Assembly (NCBI GenBank): GCA_947489665.1 | Contig: CANLEH010000001.1 | Location: 1,708,501 to 1,772,500, forward strand | From: an uncultured Roseicyclus sp. | GTDB lineage: Bacteria > Pseudomonadota > Alphaproteobacteria > Rhodobacterales > Rhodobacteraceae | Length of the DNA: 64,000 nucleotides | Reading direction: 5' to 3' | Shown: in pieces, positions 1 to 8,305 of the stretch | Position numbering within the stretch: the first letter of the stretch is position 1 | Layout of the letters: every line of letters begins with the position of its first letter | Program-made: the position numbers and the translations under genes | Notes under the pieces: model-generated | Database searches by the model: none | What the model was told of the DNA's origin: nothing | The model's input: only the letters and a program-made list of their open reading frames with translations

Positions 1-3000
1 AGCGCCACGCTGACCGCGCAATACGTGGTGACACAGGCTGACGTGGATGCCGGTGCCGCGCTGACCAATACTGTAACCGTCAGCGCGACGCCGCCCAATG
101 GCGTGACGCCGCCGAGCGACAGCGCCCCGGCCTCGGTAAGCCTTTCGCCTGCAGTGCCCGAATTGACCGTAATCAAGGATGTGCCGAACCCACCCGCCGC
201 GCTTGTGGCCGGTGCGGATGTGACGTTCCGCATTCGGGTGCAGAACACCGGCAACGTCACGCTCGACAACGTGGTCCTGACGGATACGCTTGGGCGGCTT
301 GACGGGTCCGTCATTTCGATGCCACCGCCGGTTGGACCGGTGCAGGATGTCGGAACCATTGGCGAGTTGGACGTGGGCGAGACCTGGGAATATTCGCTAA
401 CCTACACGCTGACTCAGGAAGATGTGGATGCTGGCGGGATCTCGAACTCCGTGCTGGCGGAGGCGACGGACCCATCGGGCACTCCGGTCGACGACCTGTC
501 CGACGGAAGCTCCCCCACCGGGGACGCGCCGACATTGGTGCAAATCCCCGCCGCCCCTTCGATTGAGGCAATCAAGACGATCACCACACCGGCCACGACC
601 GTTGGCGCGCAGGTCGTATTCCAGATCGCAGTGGAGAATACCGGCAACGTGACGCTGACGAATGTGGGCATCGCCTCGGACACGGTGACACGGCTTGATG
701 GCGCTGCCGTGACGGGCGCAATCAGCGGGCCGACATTCGCCAGCGCCAGCGCGGGCTCCCCTTCCGGGACACTGACGCCAGGCGAGCGGGCGTTTTACAC
801 ACTCACCTATACGTTGACGCAGGAAGATATCGACGCGGGCGGCATTCAGAACACCGCCACTGCCACAGGCACGCCGCCAAGTGGGCCGCCCGTCACGGAT
901 ATCTCGGACGATGATGGGATCGGCGACAGCAACCCAACGGTGCAGGAAATCTTGCCGACACTTGGCCTGACGCTCGACAAGCAATTGGCCAGTGGCGGGC
1001 CGACCTTCGACGACACCACCGATGTGCTGGTCTTCAACTTCGTCGTCACAAACACAAGCAACGTGACGCTGACTGAGCCCATCGTGATCGACGATCCGCT
1101 GATCATCGGGGCAGGCGGGTCAGTTGTTTGTCCGCCAGGCGATGTGGCCCCGAATGGAGTGGTGACGTGTACGGGAAGCTATACCGTTACCCAGCCCAAT
1201 CTGGATGCCGGGTTCGTCACCAACAGTGCGACGGCTTCATCTTCGTTCAACGGAACGCCAATCGTCAGCCCCGCCGATGATGTCACTGTTCCAGCCGCGC
1301 AGGATCCGGCCCTCACCCTGCTGAAAGAAGCGGCTCCGCTGAACCCGGCAGACTTCGTCGTCGGTGCGGTCGTAACCTACACCTACACGATCACCAATAC
1401 GGGGAACGTGACACTAACTGATCCAATCACGATTACCGATGATCGCATCACACCAACCGATATTACCTGCCCGACATTCCCGGCCGCGGGGCTCGGTCCG
1501 ACAGAGGTCTACGTCTGCACGGCCGATTACACAGTGACCGACGATGATGTGGACGTGGGATCGGTCGTCAACAATGCCACAGCAACGTCCGGCACGACGG
1601 TCTCTCCGCCAGACAGTGAAACAACACCCACGGGTGCAGTGCCCGCCCTTGAGGTCGCCAAAAGCCTGGTATCGGTAACCGATTCGGGCGGCACGGTGCG
1701 GCCCGGCGGCGAATTCCTCGCCGTGGGCGATATCCTGAACTACAGCTTTACGGTCACGAACACCGGAACCCGCGCCTTTGTGGGGGATATCGAGGTTGTC
1801 GATCCTCTCATTCCTGGAGGCTCCGTCACCTGCTGGACGCGCATTCCCGGCACCGATGAGGATTTCCGCAGCGGTGAGACGGCCACCTGTACGGGCGCCT
1901 ATCCTGTTACGCAGGTCGATCTTGATGCCGGTGAAGTGGTGAATACGGCGTTCGCGTCAACATCCTTCGGCTCGATCCCGACAACCTACAATTCGCCCAC
2001 CGATAGCGTCACGACCCCGGGTGATGCCGACCCGGCGATCACGCTGGACAAGCGGGTTATCAGCCCGGCCATCACGGCCGTGGGCCAGACCATCACCTAC
2101 GAGTTTGAAGTCCAAAACACGGGCAATCAGACTCTGACGAACATCACCGTCACGGACCCGCTATTGCCTGGCCTGTCGTGCACCGTGGCCACGCTTGATC
2201 CAGGCGACAATCTTATCTGCACCGAGGACTACATCGTCGATCAGGATGATGTCGATGCAGGCTCGGTGGTCAATTCGGCGTCCGTAACCGGGACCACACC
2301 GGCGGGAACCAGTGTCTCTGACACCGATGGCGAAACCACGACAATGCCCGCCGCCATGCCAATGATGACATTGGGAAAATCCGCCTCACCGGACCCGTTC
2401 GGGCCAGTTGGCAGCGATGTGATCTATACTTTCACAGTCGAGAATACCGGCAATGTCACCCTGCGCAATATCATCGTCACGGATCCCCTGGACCCAACCT
2501 TCAGCTGCGCCGTTCCAGACCTTGCGCCGGGTGACACAAATTCAAGCTGCACATTGGCCTACACGGTCACCCAAGGCGATGTGGACGTGGCCCAGATTAC
2601 CAACTCGGCCACCGTGGCAGCAACACCGGATCGCGGCGCATTGACCCCTGTGACCACCACTATCACCACACCAGGCCCGACACCCGCACCTGCATTGGAG
2701 CTGACCAAGACCAGCAGTGTCGATTTTCTCGATGATGGCGGTACGGTCACTTACACCTTCACGGTAGTGAACACGGGCACGGTCACGCTTCTGCCGCCAA
2801 CGATCAACGATACGATGACACGCCTTGATGCCGCCAATACCCCCACGGGCCCCATCGGTTCGCTGTCAGCCCCCGTGGAAAGTGGCGTTGCGAACAACCT
2901 GCTCGATGTCGGCGAAAGCTGGACCTACACCGCGACCTACACGATCACTCAGCCCGACGTGGATGCCGGGGGCTTCCAGAATACCGCGACAGCCACGGCG

Positions 3001-5280
3001 TTCGACCAACTCGGCAATTCCGCGTCGGATGTGTCAGACGATGGCGATGATGCGGATGGGAATACCACCGACGATCCGACCCAAATCGCGATCACCAGCG
3101 CTCCGTCGCTGGAGGTCGAGAAGGTGGTGACAACCCCGGGCCTGATCGCCACCGATGAAGTCGTCTTCACGATCACGGCCCGCAATACCGGTAACGTCAC
3201 CCTGACCGCGCCCGACATTGCAGACACGCTGACCCAGATCGATGGGACGCCCGTTGGCGGGACCATTCCAGCGCCGGTCTTGACCTCTGGTAACGCCGCC
3301 GGGATCCTGCCCGGTGAGGCCTGGGTGTGGGAGCTGCGTTATATCCTGACCCAGGACGATGTGGATGCGGGCGGATTGTCGAATACCGCAACCGTCACGG
3401 CAGACCCGCCGCTTGGCGCGCCGTCCATCTCGGACGTCTCGCGCGATGGCGATCCTGCCGATGGAAATGTCTCGGATGATCCAACAGAGATGGAGATTGT
3501 CCGAAACCCTGCCATCGAGGTGATCAAGACCTTGGTCTCCGCCGGCGATGCGGTGGGCGAGGCCGTGATCTACGACATCGAGGTGCGCAACGCGGGCAAT
3601 GTCACGCTGACGGGTCTCGCCTTGACGGCGGAGGACCTGACCAACTTCGATGGCTCGGGCCTGACGCCCGACAGAATCAATCAGACGTCCGGTGATACGG
3701 GCGGCCTCTTGCCGGTGAACGGATCGTCTATCTACCGCGTGATCTACACGATTCAGCAAAACGACATAAATGCGGGCGGGGTGCTGAACTCCGCCACGTT
3801 CCAGGCGACCTCGCCAACCGGATCGCCCGTGGTCGATATTTCGGACACCGGAACGGGCACCGGCAGCACGCCGACGCCTGCGCCGATTGCGCAGATTGAC
3901 GCAATCACGGTCGGTAAGACCGCAGGCGTGCCAACTCGGATCAATGGAACGCTGACGCAGGTCGAATTCGAGATCGAGATCGAAAATACCGGCAACGTGA
4001 CGCAAACGGGCGTTGAAGTGATCGACGATCTGACAGGCTTCGTGGCGCCCGCCACGTTGGTCGGTGTCGATACACCAGCGCCCATCGGTTTGAACGGTGC
4101 GGCAGGCAACCCTTTCTATGATGGAGAGACGGACACTCTGGTCCTTGATGGGGCGGTCGACCTGGATCCGGGGCAGGGCGGCACAATCACGCTGACAGTG
4201 CGCTACGACATCGCGGGCGGCAATCCAGCCTCGCCCAACACGGTCGCGGTCACCTCAGACCGTATCACGGTGCCCGTCACGGCAACGGCCCTGGTCGCCG
4301 GTATCACGGCAGAACCTGACCTTTTCGCCACAAAGACAGCTTCGCCGCAATCGGCCATCCTAGGCGACACGATCACATATACGATGACCTTCGAGAACCG
4401 CCTGACAACGTCGGAGGGCGCGTTGACCTTGATCGATGAACTGCCGCCAGGGCTGGAATACACCCCGGGCACTGCGACCTATAACGGGTCGGCAACACCG
4501 GTGCCTGTCGTCGTCGGGCGGCAGTTGCAATGGCAAGGCGTGACCATCGGGCCGAGCGAGACCATCACCATCGCCTTGCAGGCCCGCATCACCGGTGGGG
4601 AAAGCGGTGAGCTGACCAATCGTGCCTTCATCGTGGCGGCAGACGGCTCGATCCTGTCCAACGTCGCGTCGGCGACCGTTACGCGGCGGGCCGAGGCGCT
4701 GTTCGACTGCGCCGACATCATCGGCCGCGTTTTCGACGACCGCGATTTCGACGGTGTTTTTGATGAAGGCACGGAAGAGGGGCTGCCGCGTGTCCGCCTA
4801 GTGACAGTGGATGGCACACTGATCACAACGGATGAGCATGGACGGTTCTCGGTGCCATGTGCAGCCCTCCCACGGGCCGATATCGGATCGAACTTCCAGC
4901 TGGAACTCGACGACAGGACCTTGCCGACCGGCTTTTTCGTCACAACTGAGAACCCGCGCATCCTGCGCGTGACGCCCGGCACCATGACCGTCTTCAATTT
5001 CGGCGCGACCTTTGGCCAGTTGATCGAGATTGATCTGACCGCTGATGCCTTTCTGGCGGATGGCCAACCGTCCGAGGCTTTGGTACAGGGTGTGGGTCGC
5101 TTGATGCAGGTTCTGAGCGAACGGCCATCGGTGTTGGAACTTGACTACTATCGCGGTGACGAAAGCGCCGAGGTAGCGCGACGTAACCTGGAGGCCATCG
5201 AAGCGCTCGTCCAACGCAGCTGGAACGCGGCCGCAACGTATGACCTGCAGATTATTGCGAGCATTTCGCGCATTCGTTGA
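1..5280 (+). CDS. DUF11-repeat surface protein, 3' part (5'-truncated by window)
   Basis: The frame is open from base 1, so the true start lies upstream of the window. The visible 1,759 residues are a tandem array of beta-sandwich units of about 110-130 residues. Each carries a variant of 'NTGNVTL' followed by a 'TQxDVDAGG..NTATA' strand. I count 12 units plus the tail of another. The last unit (about nt 4310-4700) is a canonical DUF11 unit with an 'ELPPGLEY' turn. Then follows an SdrD-B-like segment (about nt 4710-4990, 'GRVFDDRDFDGVFDEG') and an alpha/beta tail. DUF11/SdrB proteins are usually secreted, cell-surface or adhesin-like; that role is inferred. The gene abuts the mobile region. 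Its end 'QIIASISRIR' looks natural, but loss of a few C-terminal residues by insertion cannot be excluded. Confidence 0.85.
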   Translation, partial: SATLTAQYVVTQADVDAGAALTNTVTVSATPPNGVTPPSDSAPASVSLSPAVPELTVIKDVPNPPAALVAGADVTFRIRVQNTGNVTLDNVVLTDTLGRLDGSVISMPPPVGPVQDVGTIGELDVGETWEYSLTYTLTQEDVDAGGISNSVLAEATDPSGTPVDDLSDGSSPTGDAPTLVQIPAAPSIEAIKTITTPATTVGAQVVFQIAVENTGNVTLTNVGIASDTVTRLDGAAVTGAISGPTFASASAGSPSGTLTPGERAFYTLTYTLTQEDIDAGGIQNTATATGTPPSGPPVTDISDDDGIGDSNPTVQEILPTLGLTLDKQLASGGPTFDDTTDVLVFNFVVTNTSNVTLTEPIVIDDPLIIGAGGSVVCPPGDVAPNGVVTCTGSYTVTQPNLDAGFVTNSATASSSFNGTPIVSPADDVTVPAAQDPALTLLKEAAPLNPADFVVGAVVTYTYTITNTGNVTLTDPITITDDRITPTDITCPTFPAAGLGPTEVYVCTADYTVTDDDVDVGSVVNNATATSGTTVSPPDSETTPTGAVPALEVAKSLVSVTDSGGTVRPGGEFLAVGDILNYSFTVTNTGTRAFVGDIEVVDPLIPGGSVTCWTRIPGTDEDFRSGETATCTGAYPVTQVDLDAGEVVNTAFASTSFGSIPTTYNSPTDSVTTPGDADPAITLDKRVISPAITAVGQTITYEFEVQNTGNQTLTNITVTDPLLPGLSCTVATLDPGDNLICTEDYIVDQDDVDAGSVVNSASVTGTTPAGTSVSDTDGETTTMPAAMPMMTLGKSASPDPFGPVGSDVIYTFTVENTGNVTLRNIIVTDPLDPTFSCAVPDLAPGDTNSSCTLAYTVTQGDVDVAQITNSATVAATPDRGALTPVTTTITTPGPTPAPALELTKTSSVDFLDDGGTVTYTFTVVNTGTVTLLPPTINDTMTRLDAANTPTGPIGSLSAPVESGVANNLLDVGESWTYTATYTITQPDVDAGGFQNTATATAFDQLGNSASDVSDDGDDADGNTTDDPTQIAITSAPSLEVEKVVTTPGLIATDEVVFTITARNTGNVTLTAPDIADTLTQIDGTPVGGTIPAPVLTSGNAAGILPGEAWVWELRYILTQDDVDAGGLSNTATVTADPPLGAPSISDVSRDGDPADGNVSDDPTEMEIVRNPAIEVIKTLVSAGDAVGEAVIYDIEVRNAGNVTLTGLALTAEDLTNFDGSGLTPDRINQTSGDTGGLLPVNGSSIYRVIYTIQQNDINAGGVLNSATFQATSPTGSPVVDISDTGTGTGSTPTPAPIAQIDAITVGKTAGVPTRINGTLTQVEFEIEIENTGNVTQTGVEVIDDLTGFVAPATLVGVDTPAPIGLNGAAGNPFYDGETDTLVLDGAVDLDPGQGGTITLTVRYDIAGGNPASPNTVAVTSDRITVPVTATALVAGITAEPDLFATKTASPQSAILGDTITYTMTFENRLTTSEGALTLIDELPPGLEYTPGTATYNGSATPVPVVVGRQLQWQGVTIGPSETITIALQARITGGESGELTNRAFIVAADGSILSNVASATVTRRAEALFDCADIIGRVFDDRDFDGVFDEGTEEGLPRVRLVTVDGTLITTDEHGRFSVPCAALPRADIGSNFQLELDDRTLPTGFFVTTENPRILRVTPGTMTVFNFGATFGQLIEIDLTADAFLADGQPSEALVQGVGRLMQVLSERPSVLELDYYRGDESAEVARRNLEAIEALVQRSWNAAATYDLQIIASISRIR

Positions 5281-6016
5281 TGTGCGTCGAAACGAGTGAT
5301 CCGCTTGATTTGGGGCATAATAGCGGCGCTGCTGAAGCACCATGGTCGAAGCTGCAGTCCGATAAATCCACGCACTGCAGCTGAAATCGATGAACAAATT
5401 CACTTGCGAAGGGTTGAGTCAAAGACGTGCGTAAAAGGCTTCCGTTCACGTCTCAGCGCCATGCCTGCCGCAAAACTGCGGCATGGCGTTGAGACTACAA
5501 TCGAAATTCAGCGCGGCTATTTCAGCTGCACGAACGCATTCCGAATTGCGTCCCGCGTAAAAAAAAACGATGAGCCAAGAATCAATGCCGGACAAATCGT
5601 TGGGGAGAAAGTCCTTGTCGACCGCGGCTTGTCACAGCAACGAATTGCACTGGGTTGCCAATTCAATAGGAGCTGGTGTCCCTGCTCATTGGTGAGGTTG
5701 TTGTGAGCGGGCATAGGACGACAAGCCCCAGGCATTCACCTAAGGCTTGCGTTCCCGTGCCCGTTCGTCTTGCGTCTGCTCATCGGAGCCGGTCGCCGCT
5801 ACGGGGCCCCCAAAGTCACAACGATCCCTGCTTCGGAGTTGGCCGCTACTTTCGACACTGGATCGTGTGCCGGGAACCGGGCTTCGGCCTTTCGGACTGC
5901 CCTTGGCGTGGGGTTCCGCCCCGTGGTACGCCTTCCGCTGCTGGTGCCACCGTCTTGTCAGTACCGTCCACCAGAGCGGCCCCGCGTGCAGTTCGTGCGC
6001 GGGGTCACATGGTGGC
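5281..6016. other. gene-poor left edge of the island region
   Basis: About 740 bp with no convincing gene. Open frames on both strands are arginine/proline/cysteine-rich and lack a start site with a ribosome-binding sequence, so they look like non-coding GC-rich shadows. The segment holds a long hairpin (annotated separately) and a run of nine A around 5560. No tRNA was recognised. It probably contains the left boundary of the small integrase/AlpA island, but I could not identify an attachment repeat. Confidence 0.5.
5450..5495. repeat. long imperfect hairpin
   Basis: A 12-bp outer stem (5450-5461 with 5484-5495, one G.T pair) continues into a perfect 7-bp inner stem (5466-5472 with 5477-5483) closed by an AAAC loop. 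A 4-base bulge sits on the left arm. There is no T-run after it, so it is not a textbook intrinsic terminator. It lies 170 bp past the DUF11 gene and could act as its transcript end, or be a recombination or mobility relic. Confidence 0.6.
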
Positions 6017-6208
6017 CTATTCGGTGGCCTGGGACTCCATGAGGGCTTTCAGGTGCGCATCCACCTGGGACTGATCCCAGTAAACACTGCCAGACAGTTT
6101 CACAGGGCGAGGCAGGTTGCCGTTGCCAATGTCCCGGTAGATCGACGCCTTGGACCGGCCTCCAAGCTTGTGAGAAAGCTGGCTGATCGTGATAAGCTGA
6201 ATGTCCAT
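6017..6208 (-). CDS. alpA: AlpA-family excisionase/regulator (MerR-like HTH)
   Basis: 63 residues. The helix-turn-helix is of the AlpA type ('ISQLSHKLGGRSKASIYRDI', then 'GNLPRPVKLSGSVYWDQSQVDAH'). AlpA proteins control phage and island integrases or act as excisionases. The start at 6208 was chosen because GGAGGG lies just upstream and the HTH begins a few residues later; the longer open frame to 6310 has no such support. It sits downstream of the P4-type integrase on the same strand, the usual company of this family. The symbol denotes the family only. Confidence 0.8.
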   Translation of the reverse strand: MDIQLITISQLSHKLGGRSKASIYRDIGNGNLPRPVKLSGSVYWDQSQVDAHLKALMESQATE

Positions 6209-6266
6209 CGTTCCCTCCGTCAGTTGAGACGGTATGAGAACTATTGCTGCCTGACCGGTGTAGCTA

Positions 6267-6307
6267 ACCCCCAACAGGGGAATAGAAGCTTCAGGTGAGT
6301 TGGGGGT
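6267..6307. repeat. 9-bp inverted repeat upstream of alpA
   Basis: ACCCCCAAC (6267-6275) is mirrored exactly by GTTGGGGGT (6299-6307) with 23 bp between. The right arm touches the stop codon of the upstream hypothetical gene, and the whole lies 60 bp before the alpA start. It could be an AlpA or integrase binding site, or a weak terminator. Confidence 0.4.
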
Positions 6308-6960
6308 CACATTCTGGGGAACGCACGAGACATGACGAAAGCCAGCATCGCGAAAAGCTCATCTTGGGCGCGCATGTGGGCTTCGCCGTTATCCACTGCG
6401 GATTCTGCGGCTCGCCGCCAGTTTGCTTTTTCGCCCAAAACGAAAAAGACGTCTTGAACGCACTGGCCGAAAATTGTCGATGGCTCAGGGCCTCTTTTTG
6501 CCGCACTGGGTTTCAAGCCAAGCTGGCGGAATAGATGCGCAATCTGCATTGCTACTGCAGTTGCGGGGGCATTTTGGCGGCTAGGTTTCATGATGCCGCC
6601 AAACTCGACGGCATGACAAACAATCGTCTTTTGAACGCGCAGATTGCTTTCGATCTTGTCGAGCAGTTCGCCGTTTGACCCGTCGTCGATATCTGCAAGG
6701 AGCTCCGGGTTTGCCGCCAGGATTGATCTGAGTTCCTCTAGAGCAGCGACCTTCTCCCGAGCCTTTGACTCAATCTCGGCGAGGATTTGCATCTCTTCGC
6801 GACGGTGATAGCGCACAATCAATTCGCCGATGGCATTCGCCCGGGCGTCGTCAAAATGCTCGGTCAAACTGCGCGCTTTGTCGTCCAAGCCAGCGCTTGC
6901 AAATTGGCGGACCATGGCTTGCCTGATGATGTCGCCAATCGTGAGGTAAGCATCACTCAT
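6307..6960 (-). CDS. hypothetical protein linked to integrase
   Basis: 217 residues, soluble, helical, with no recognised domain. The start codon at 6960 overlaps the integrase stop as ATGA (6957-6960), so the two are translationally coupled. I prefer this start to the longer frame beginning at 7020. The sequence has a helical middle ('EEMQILAEIESKAREKVAALEEL') and no signal peptide or membrane segment. Position between an integrase and AlpA suggests an island maintenance or regulatory role, but nothing in the sequence proves a function. Confidence 0.7.
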   Translation of the reverse strand: MSDAYLTIGDIIRQAMVRQFASAGLDDKARSLTEHFDDARANAIGELIVRYHRREEMQILAEIESKAREKVAALEELRSILAANPELLADIDDGSNGELLDKIESNLRVQKTIVCHAVEFGGIMKPSRQNAPATAVAMQIAHLFRQLGLKPSAAKRGPEPSTIFGQCVQDVFFVLGEKANWRRAAESAVDNGEAHMRAQDELFAMLAFVMSRAFPRM

Positions 6961-8153
6961 GACCTTGCCTTGAACGGAATTACGTCGGACCCCGTTTGGT
7001 CGCAAAGAAACGCACTCCATCGGTTCATGACCTGTCTCCGTTTTTCGACGAACGTCCCGCGAATGTATGCGTTCGCGGCCGTGTCACCGACTTTGTGGTG
7101 CAGGATCGTTTCTGCGATCCGTTCCGAGCAGATATCATTGTCGACGACCCAGCCGCGAAAACTTGCGCGAAAGCCGTGAGCCGTTGCCGATAGGCCTCGA
7201 CGCTTAAGCGATGCTCCGAAGGTATTTTCGCTCAAGTAAGGGCGCTTTTTGCCTGCAGGGGACGGAAATATGTATCCGCTTCCGTTGTCGAATTCCCTTG
7301 CACGCTCGATCAGGGATAAGGCCTCTGGCGAAAGTGGCACGATGTGATCGCCTCGATTTTTCACTTTCATTCTTGTCGCTGGGATGACCCAAAGATCGTT
7401 TTCAATCTCGTCCCAAGTCGCCTGTGTGACGTTGCTGACTCGCACCACTGTAGAAACTAGGAACTTGAAGGCGGTATCCACCACGCCTTGATCGTAACTC
7501 TGGTAAAGCAAGGGCACTTCCTGCCACGGTAGCGACGGATGGCTGATGGGGCGCTTGTGCTGCTTCCCCAACAGCACCTTTGCCAACGGAACTGCATTCA
7601 AGTTCACGTCGTGCCCTTCCGCAGCCGCGTATTCCAAGATGATTTTGAGCCGTCCAATTGCCTTGCGAGCCGTATCGGGCATCTCGTTCCAAAGATGTGC
7701 AAGTGCGTCCCGGATATCAGTTTGGTGAATTTGATCGACCCGAAGATGGCCCAGCCGAGGGAGGACGTGGTCCCGAACCGGGGAGTACCAGCGCCCAGCT
7801 GTTCCACCTTTGTGTAATTGGGCCTTGCGGGCGTGAAACGCCTGAGGTGCGATTTGCGATAGGCTCGGTGCGCCTTGTTGGACTGCTGCCTTGCTAGCAG
7901 CGCGCCTGCTTTGCGGCGACGCGCCATCGGATATCAATTTCTTCATTCTTGCGGCCTCTACGCGAGCCGATGCGAGAGTGAAGTGTGCTGCTGGGCCGAT
8001 TACGCACTCGGTACGACGACCTGATCCCGGATCGGTGTACCGCAACAGCCAAGTGTCCTGCGCATTTGGTCTGCGGCGAAAGTATAAGCCGTTGCCGTCA
8101 GCATGTTTGCCTTCCGGAAGGGCTTTCAATTTGGCGTGAGTCAGCTTTGACAT
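6957..8153 (-). CDS. P4-type tyrosine site-specific integrase
   Basis: 398 residues, normal length for this family. The N-terminus is an arm-binding domain of the DUF4102 type ('LPEGKHADGNGLYFRRR'). The C-terminal catalytic domain shows the Arg in 'VVRVSN', the HxxR box 'HGFR', the second His in 'ILHHKVGD' and the nucleophile Tyr in 'NAYIRG'. It inserts and excises islands by tyrosine recombination. Start: ATG at 8153 or 8165; neither has a strong ribosome-binding site, and the longer frame to 8270 has no family-like sequence. It reads left into a hypothetical gene and alpA, so it appears to belong to a short island distinct from the serine-recombinase element to the right. Confidence 0.9.
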   Translation of the reverse strand: MSKLTHAKLKALPEGKHADGNGLYFRRRPNAQDTWLLRYTDPGSGRRTECVIGPAAHFTLASARVEAARMKKLISDGASPQSRRAASKAAVQQGAPSLSQIAPQAFHARKAQLHKGGTAGRWYSPVRDHVLPRLGHLRVDQIHQTDIRDALAHLWNEMPDTARKAIGRLKIILEYAAAEGHDVNLNAVPLAKVLLGKQHKRPISHPSLPWQEVPLLYQSYDQGVVDTAFKFLVSTVVRVSNVTQATWDEIENDLWVIPATRMKVKNRGDHIVPLSPEALSLIERAREFDNGSGYIFPSPAGKKRPYLSENTFGASLKRRGLSATAHGFRASFRGWVVDNDICSERIAETILHHKVGDTAANAYIRGTFVEKRRQVMNRWSAFLCDQTGSDVIPFKARS

Positions 8154-8305
8154 TTCGGGTAGCATCCCAGTGGTGACCAAAGAGCGAAAATGGTTACCAA
8201 GGTGTATGCGATGGGTTGAGCCAGAGTGCAACCGACTGTTCTCGAATGAGACGCAAGAAGCTCTTATCATATAGTGAATGTTGACAAATATGAGATCGCT
8301 TGGGA

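Noticed and set aside
5676-6298. Rightward open frames with Arg/Pro/Ser-rich products
   Set aside because: No ribosome-binding site, compositional shadows of GC-rich DNA, and overlap with the well-supported alpA gene on the other strand.
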